64,000 nucleotides of DNA from JACCZX01 sp963829995. GTDB taxonomy: Bacteria > Pseudomonadota > Gammaproteobacteria > Burkholderiales > Burkholderiaceae_F. Position numbers and translations under genes: made by a program. Below the pieces are notes generated by a model that ran no database searches, was not told the DNA's origin, and was given only the letters and a program-made list of their open reading frames with translations. Below, one piece after another: positions 60,946-64,000 of the stretch; within the stretch, counting starts at the first letter, position 1; each line of letters opens with the position of its first letter. The DNA lies in NCBI GenBank assembly GCA_963829995.1, contig CAWHKW010000004.1, forward strand, positions 310,001-374,000. The letters run 5' to 3'.

Positions 60946-62358
60946 TTAATGGCCCGAGTGGCCGGCTGGGTTTACGAACTTTGACTTCGATTTCGGTAGT
61001 CGGTTTGCCTGGCGCGGCATCGACTGCCCGCCTTCGGCCTTAAACCGCGCGGCCTCGGCAAGCGGACCCGTCCATTCATAGGCTTGCGTGCCTGCCGGCT
61101 GCTCGTACCAACCGGGATCGGTGTAATCGCGCGGCTTCTGATCGCGCCGGACTTTCACTACGGTGAACATGCCGCCCATCTCGACCGACCCATACGGCCC
61201 CGCGCCGGTCATCATCGGCAGCGTGTTATCTGGCAGCGGCATTTCCATCTCGGCCATGTCTGCCATGCCCCGCTCGCTCATCGCCATGTAGTCGGGAATC
61301 AAATTGGTGATCTGTGTGGCGACGCCTCGGTGATCGACGCCAATCATCGTCGGCACGTCGTGGCCCATAGCGTTCATCGTGTGATGACTCTTGTGGCAGT
61401 GGAATGCCCAGTCGCCCTCTTCGTTGGCGAGGAACTCGATCTGCCGCATCTGTCCGACCGCGATATCGGTCGTGACTTCGTACCAGCGCGTGCTCTTCGG
61501 CGTCGGCCCGCCGTCGGTGCCCGTCACCAGAAATTCATGGCCGTGCAGATGAATCGGGTGGTTCGTCATCGTCAGATTGCCGATGCGGATTCGCACCTTG
61601 TCGTTCATCCGCACGTTCAGCGAATCGATACCCGGAAAGACGCGGCTGTTGAAGTTGAACAGGTTGAACTCGAGCATCGTCATGATCTTCGGCGTCGCGC
61701 TGCCGGGCTCGATGTCATAGTTGTTCAGCAGGAACACGAAGTCGCGGTCGACGTCATCGATCAGCGGATGCTTAGCGCGCGGATGCGTGACCCAGAAGCC
61801 CATCATGCCCATCGCCATCTGCACCATCTCGTCGGCGTGCGGGTGATACATGAACGTGCCGGGCCGTTGCGCAACGAATTCATAAACGAAGGTCTTGCCC
61901 GCTTCGATCGGCTTCTGCGTCAAGCCGGTCACGCCGTCCATGCCGTTCGGCAGCCGCTGACCATGCCAGTGAATGCTGGTGTGCTCGGGCAATTTATTGG
62001 TGACGAAGATGCGCACGCGGTCGCCTTCGACCACTTCGATCGTCGGCCCAGGCGATTGCCCGTTGTAACCCCACAGGTGCGCCTTCATGCCGGGCGCCAT
62101 CTCGCGCACCACCGGCTCTGCGACCAGATGGAATTCCTTGACGCCGTTGTTCATGCGCCATGGCAGCGTCCAGCCGTTCAATGTGACGACCGGGTTGTAG
62201 GAACGGCCGGTCGCTGGCACCAGTGGCGGCATCGTGTCGGGCTTGGTCTGGATCATTGGCTCGGGCAGCGCCGCCAGCGCGACCTTGCTGACCGAAGCCG
62301 CAGCAGCAGCGGCGGTGATAGCGGCGCTGCGACCAAAGAAGTTTCGTCGTGAAAGCAT
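60946..62358 (-). CDS. Tat-exported multicopper oxidase of the CopA/CumA type
   Basis: The protein of 470 residues has a Tat signal (SRRNFFGRSAAITAA). All four copper-ligand motifs are present: SIHWHGQ, MYHPHADEM, NHPIHLHGHEF and FHCHKSHH, with the type 1 cysteine in the last. A methionine-rich segment (MADMAEMEMPLPDNTLPMM, residues about 380-400) may take up Cu+. The enzyme should oxidise Cu+ to less toxic Cu2+ in the periplasm. It is 14 bp from the tolC-like gene upstream and 15 bp before the Spy-like gene. Confidence 0.92.
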   Translation of the reverse strand: MLSRRNFFGRSAAITAAAAAASVSKVALAALPEPMIQTKPDTMPPLVPATGRSYNPVVTLNGWTLPWRMNNGVKEFHLVAEPVVREMAPGMKAHLWGYNGQSPGPTIEVVEGDRVRIFVTNKLPEHTSIHWHGQRLPNGMDGVTGLTQKPIEAGKTFVYEFVAQRPGTFMYHPHADEMVQMAMGMMGFWVTHPRAKHPLIDDVDRDFVFLLNNYDIEPGSATPKIMTMLEFNLFNFNSRVFPGIDSLNVRMNDKVRIRIGNLTMTNHPIHLHGHEFLVTGTDGGPTPKSTRWYEVTTDIAVGQMRQIEFLANEEGDWAFHCHKSHHTMNAMGHDVPTMIGVDHRGVATQITNLIPDYMAMSERGMADMAEMEMPLPDNTLPMMTGAGPYGSVEMGGMFTVVKVRRDQKPRDYTDPGWYEQPAGTQAYEWTGPLAEAARFKAEGGQSMPRQANRLPKSKSKFVNPAGHSGH

Positions 62359-62372
62359 GTGGCGTTTCCTGA

Positions 62373-63807
62373 TCAGTGGGCACGCGCGGCTGCACCTGCA
62401 GACGGCGTCGTTTCCATCGCGACGTCCATTGGTTTGCCGATGGGTTTGCCAATGATTGCGCCCTGAAGGGCCGCATCTGCCAGCCAGAAATCCCTGTGCG
62501 CATCGACTGCCTGAACCACACTGCCGATCTGTTCGCGCGCATCGGCGAGCAGCTCGAACACGCCGATCAGCATGCCGTTGTAGCGCAGCACATTTTCATC
62601 GTTGATTGCCTTGCGCAGCGGCACGATCTCGTCGCGATAATGACGCGCGATGTCGTACGCGGTGCGATAGGCGCCGTAACTCTGCCGCACTTCGGAGGCG
62701 CGCTGACTGCCAGCTGCGCCGTGCGGTTCAATCGCATCATGTAGCGCGCTTGCTCCCCAGTGCGCAGCGCATCACCGAAATCGAAAATCGGCAGCGGAAT
62801 CTCGAGCTCGTAACCTTTCTGCGGAGCCCGTCCCGTTTCGCTGTTGCGCACGGCTGCAATCTCGAAAGCCGTTGATGACACTGGTGATTTGCGTCAGCCC
62901 CTGCTCGCGTGCGGAGAATTCGAGCTCCGCGCGCGCCATTGAGACATCGAGGCGCTGGTCGATCGCGCTTTGCAAAGCGGTGGCTTCGGCAACCGGCGCC
63001 GACGGCAGATCAGGTAGCCGCTCGGGCAACTGCAACACGCGGGCCTGCGCGTCATTCAAACCGAGCGCGCGAATCAACGTTTCGCGTGCGCCAAGCGCTG
63101 TCTGCTGCGCGCGTGCCAGTTGCGCCACCGCATCGGCTGCAAAGGCCTGCTCACGAGCGCGCTGCAACTTGCTGAAGTTACCGACCTGCTGCATTCGGCG
63201 CGCCAGTTCACTACTGGCGTCGGCGGCGCGCTTGACCTGCTCCGAGTAGCGCAGCGACTGCTGCGCAGCGACCGCCCTCACCCACGACTGCCGCGCGTCG
63301 AGTGCGACCTGCACGATGTCGCCGGTCAACTTAAGACGGGCTTGCTGTTGTTCAAAGCCGGCGCTTCGCAGACGTGCAGGCAGCAGAAACAGATCGAACA
63401 CCGAGATTGCCAGCATGCGCCCGATTTCAAGCTCGCGCATACCGGCTTCGTTGCGAACCAGGCGCTCGAACGTGAAGACCGGATTCGGCAAGCGCGCTGA
63501 CTGCGTAGCGCTCGCGGAAGACTGCTGCGCCCTCGAACAGCATGGCCTGCAGCGACGGACTGTAGGCGAGCGCGATGCGCACCGCATCGTCGGCCGACAA
63601 CGGTTTTTTCAGCAGCGCATCGACTTCGGCTTGCGCCTCGCGGCGCGCCTCGTCGGTATCAAGCCAGCGCACCTCTGCGCCAAGCCGCTCGCGCGTGAAC
63701 TGCTGCGCGCTGCCGAAGTTCTCGCGCACGGCAGTGCTGGCGCATCCGCCAAGCAACATCGCCGCGATCACGGCGGCGGTCAACCGCTGCCGAGTGTGCC
63801 GGCTCAT
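62373..63807 (-). CDS. TolC-family outer membrane factor, interrupted by three indels as given
   Basis: The protein starts with a lipoprotein signal (AAMLLGGCAS) and has the outer-membrane efflux pattern LSADDAVRIALAYSPSLQAML and SARLPNPVFTFERLVR. The frame shifts at about 63530 (one extra base), at the CC at 62869-62870 (one extra base) and near 62709 (one base missing). Undoing these gives 478 codons without a stop. The C-terminal part reads YDIARHYRDEIVPLRKA. It is probably the outer-membrane channel of a copper efflux system. Its ATG overlaps the preceding stop by four bases. Confidence 0.83.
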
Positions 63808-64000
63808 CGCGATTCCTTCGGCGCGTTGTGCGAACCGGGATGTTGCGCACCGCGCGCCTCACTGGACGCCTTTTCGGCAAAGTCTTTGGCCGCAGGCGAC
63901 GTGCGAGCCGCACCTTCGCTGCCGGGCGGTTGCCGGCTCTGGCTCTCGCGCAAGTAAGCGCGCCAGCCGCCGATGCGTAGCACCTCGTCGTTGGCGTCTT
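63804..64000 (-). CDS. C-terminal fragment of an unknown protein
   Basis: This minus-strand frame enters from the right edge and stops at 63804, overlapping the tolC-like start (ATGA). About 65 residues are seen. A conserved-looking segment, DEVLRIGGWRAYLRESQ, is followed by a proline/serine/alanine-rich hydrophilic tail. It is coupled to the copper operon, so it is probably another copper component, but the visible part does not identify a family. Confidence 0.5.
   Translation of the reverse strand, partial: DANDEVLRIGGWRAYLRESQSRQPPGSEGAARTSPAAKDFAEKASSEARGAQHPGSHNAPKESR

Noticed and set aside
61084..62352. A 422-codon plus-strand frame
   Set aside because: It lies opposite the multicopper oxidase, which has all copper-ligand motifs; the antisense product is histidine/arginine-rich without a fold.

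Overview
The window is high-GC bacterial chromosome from a betaproteobacterium, most likely in the order Burkholderiales. The evidence is the DUF3567 and DUF1840 proteins, a Bug-type tricarboxylate receptor, the gene order fmt-rsmB-DUF4390-ntrY-ntrX, and the order def / LysM-dprA-smg-topB. I see no tRNA, rRNA, insertion sequence, prophage or CRISPR array.

Layout. 0-8 kb is a catabolic block: an RpiR regulator, an IolC kinase fused to a DUF2090 aldolase domain, a beta-hydroxyacid dehydrogenase, a branched-chain-type ABC receptor and permease, and two short-chain dehydrogenases. 8-18 kb is mixed: a secreted metallo-beta-lactamase-fold protein, lipoproteins, a tiny gene for ribosomal protein THX, DUF1840, a diguanylate cyclase, CreB/CreC-like two-component proteins, a VIT-like protein and an S9 peptidase. 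18-27 kb holds cobalamin-dependent methionine synthase (metH), a GMC oxidoreductase, DUF3567 and TrkH/TrkA potassium uptake. 27-32 kb is an amidase with a complete DctPQM TRAP transporter. 32-47 kb is the housekeeping core: ntrX, ntrY, DUF4390, rsmB, fmt, a LytTR regulator/kinase pair, def, then divergently LysM, dprA, smg and topB. 47-54.5 kb has a Bug receptor, an HDOD protein, a fused membrane/spermidine-synthase-like protein, a SET-domain protein, an alpha/beta hydrolase, an XRE regulator and a CarF-type desaturase. 54.6-64 kb is a copper-handling island: P1B ATPase, MerR regulator, cysteine-rich four-helix copper-storage protein, cytochrome c, and a minus-strand operon of outer-membrane factor, multicopper oxidase, Spy-like protein, cupredoxin, DUF411 and CusF, followed by an unassigned GOLD-like periplasmic protein.

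Sequence quality matters here. Twelve single-base indels break five otherwise intact genes: the ABC receptor, the metallo-beta-lactamase-fold gene, metH, fmt and the tolC-like gene. In each gene, undoing the indels gives a length divisible by three and continuous family homology. fmt and metH are core genes, so consensus errors explain this better than gene decay.

The least explained signals are three. A 92-bp structured intergenic repeat occurs twice, each time just 3' of a gene in the same sense, with a compensatory base-pair change in one stem. A near-canonical MerR/ZntR-type promoter drives the copper ATPase. A GOLD/p24-like periplasmic protein sits next to the copper operon.
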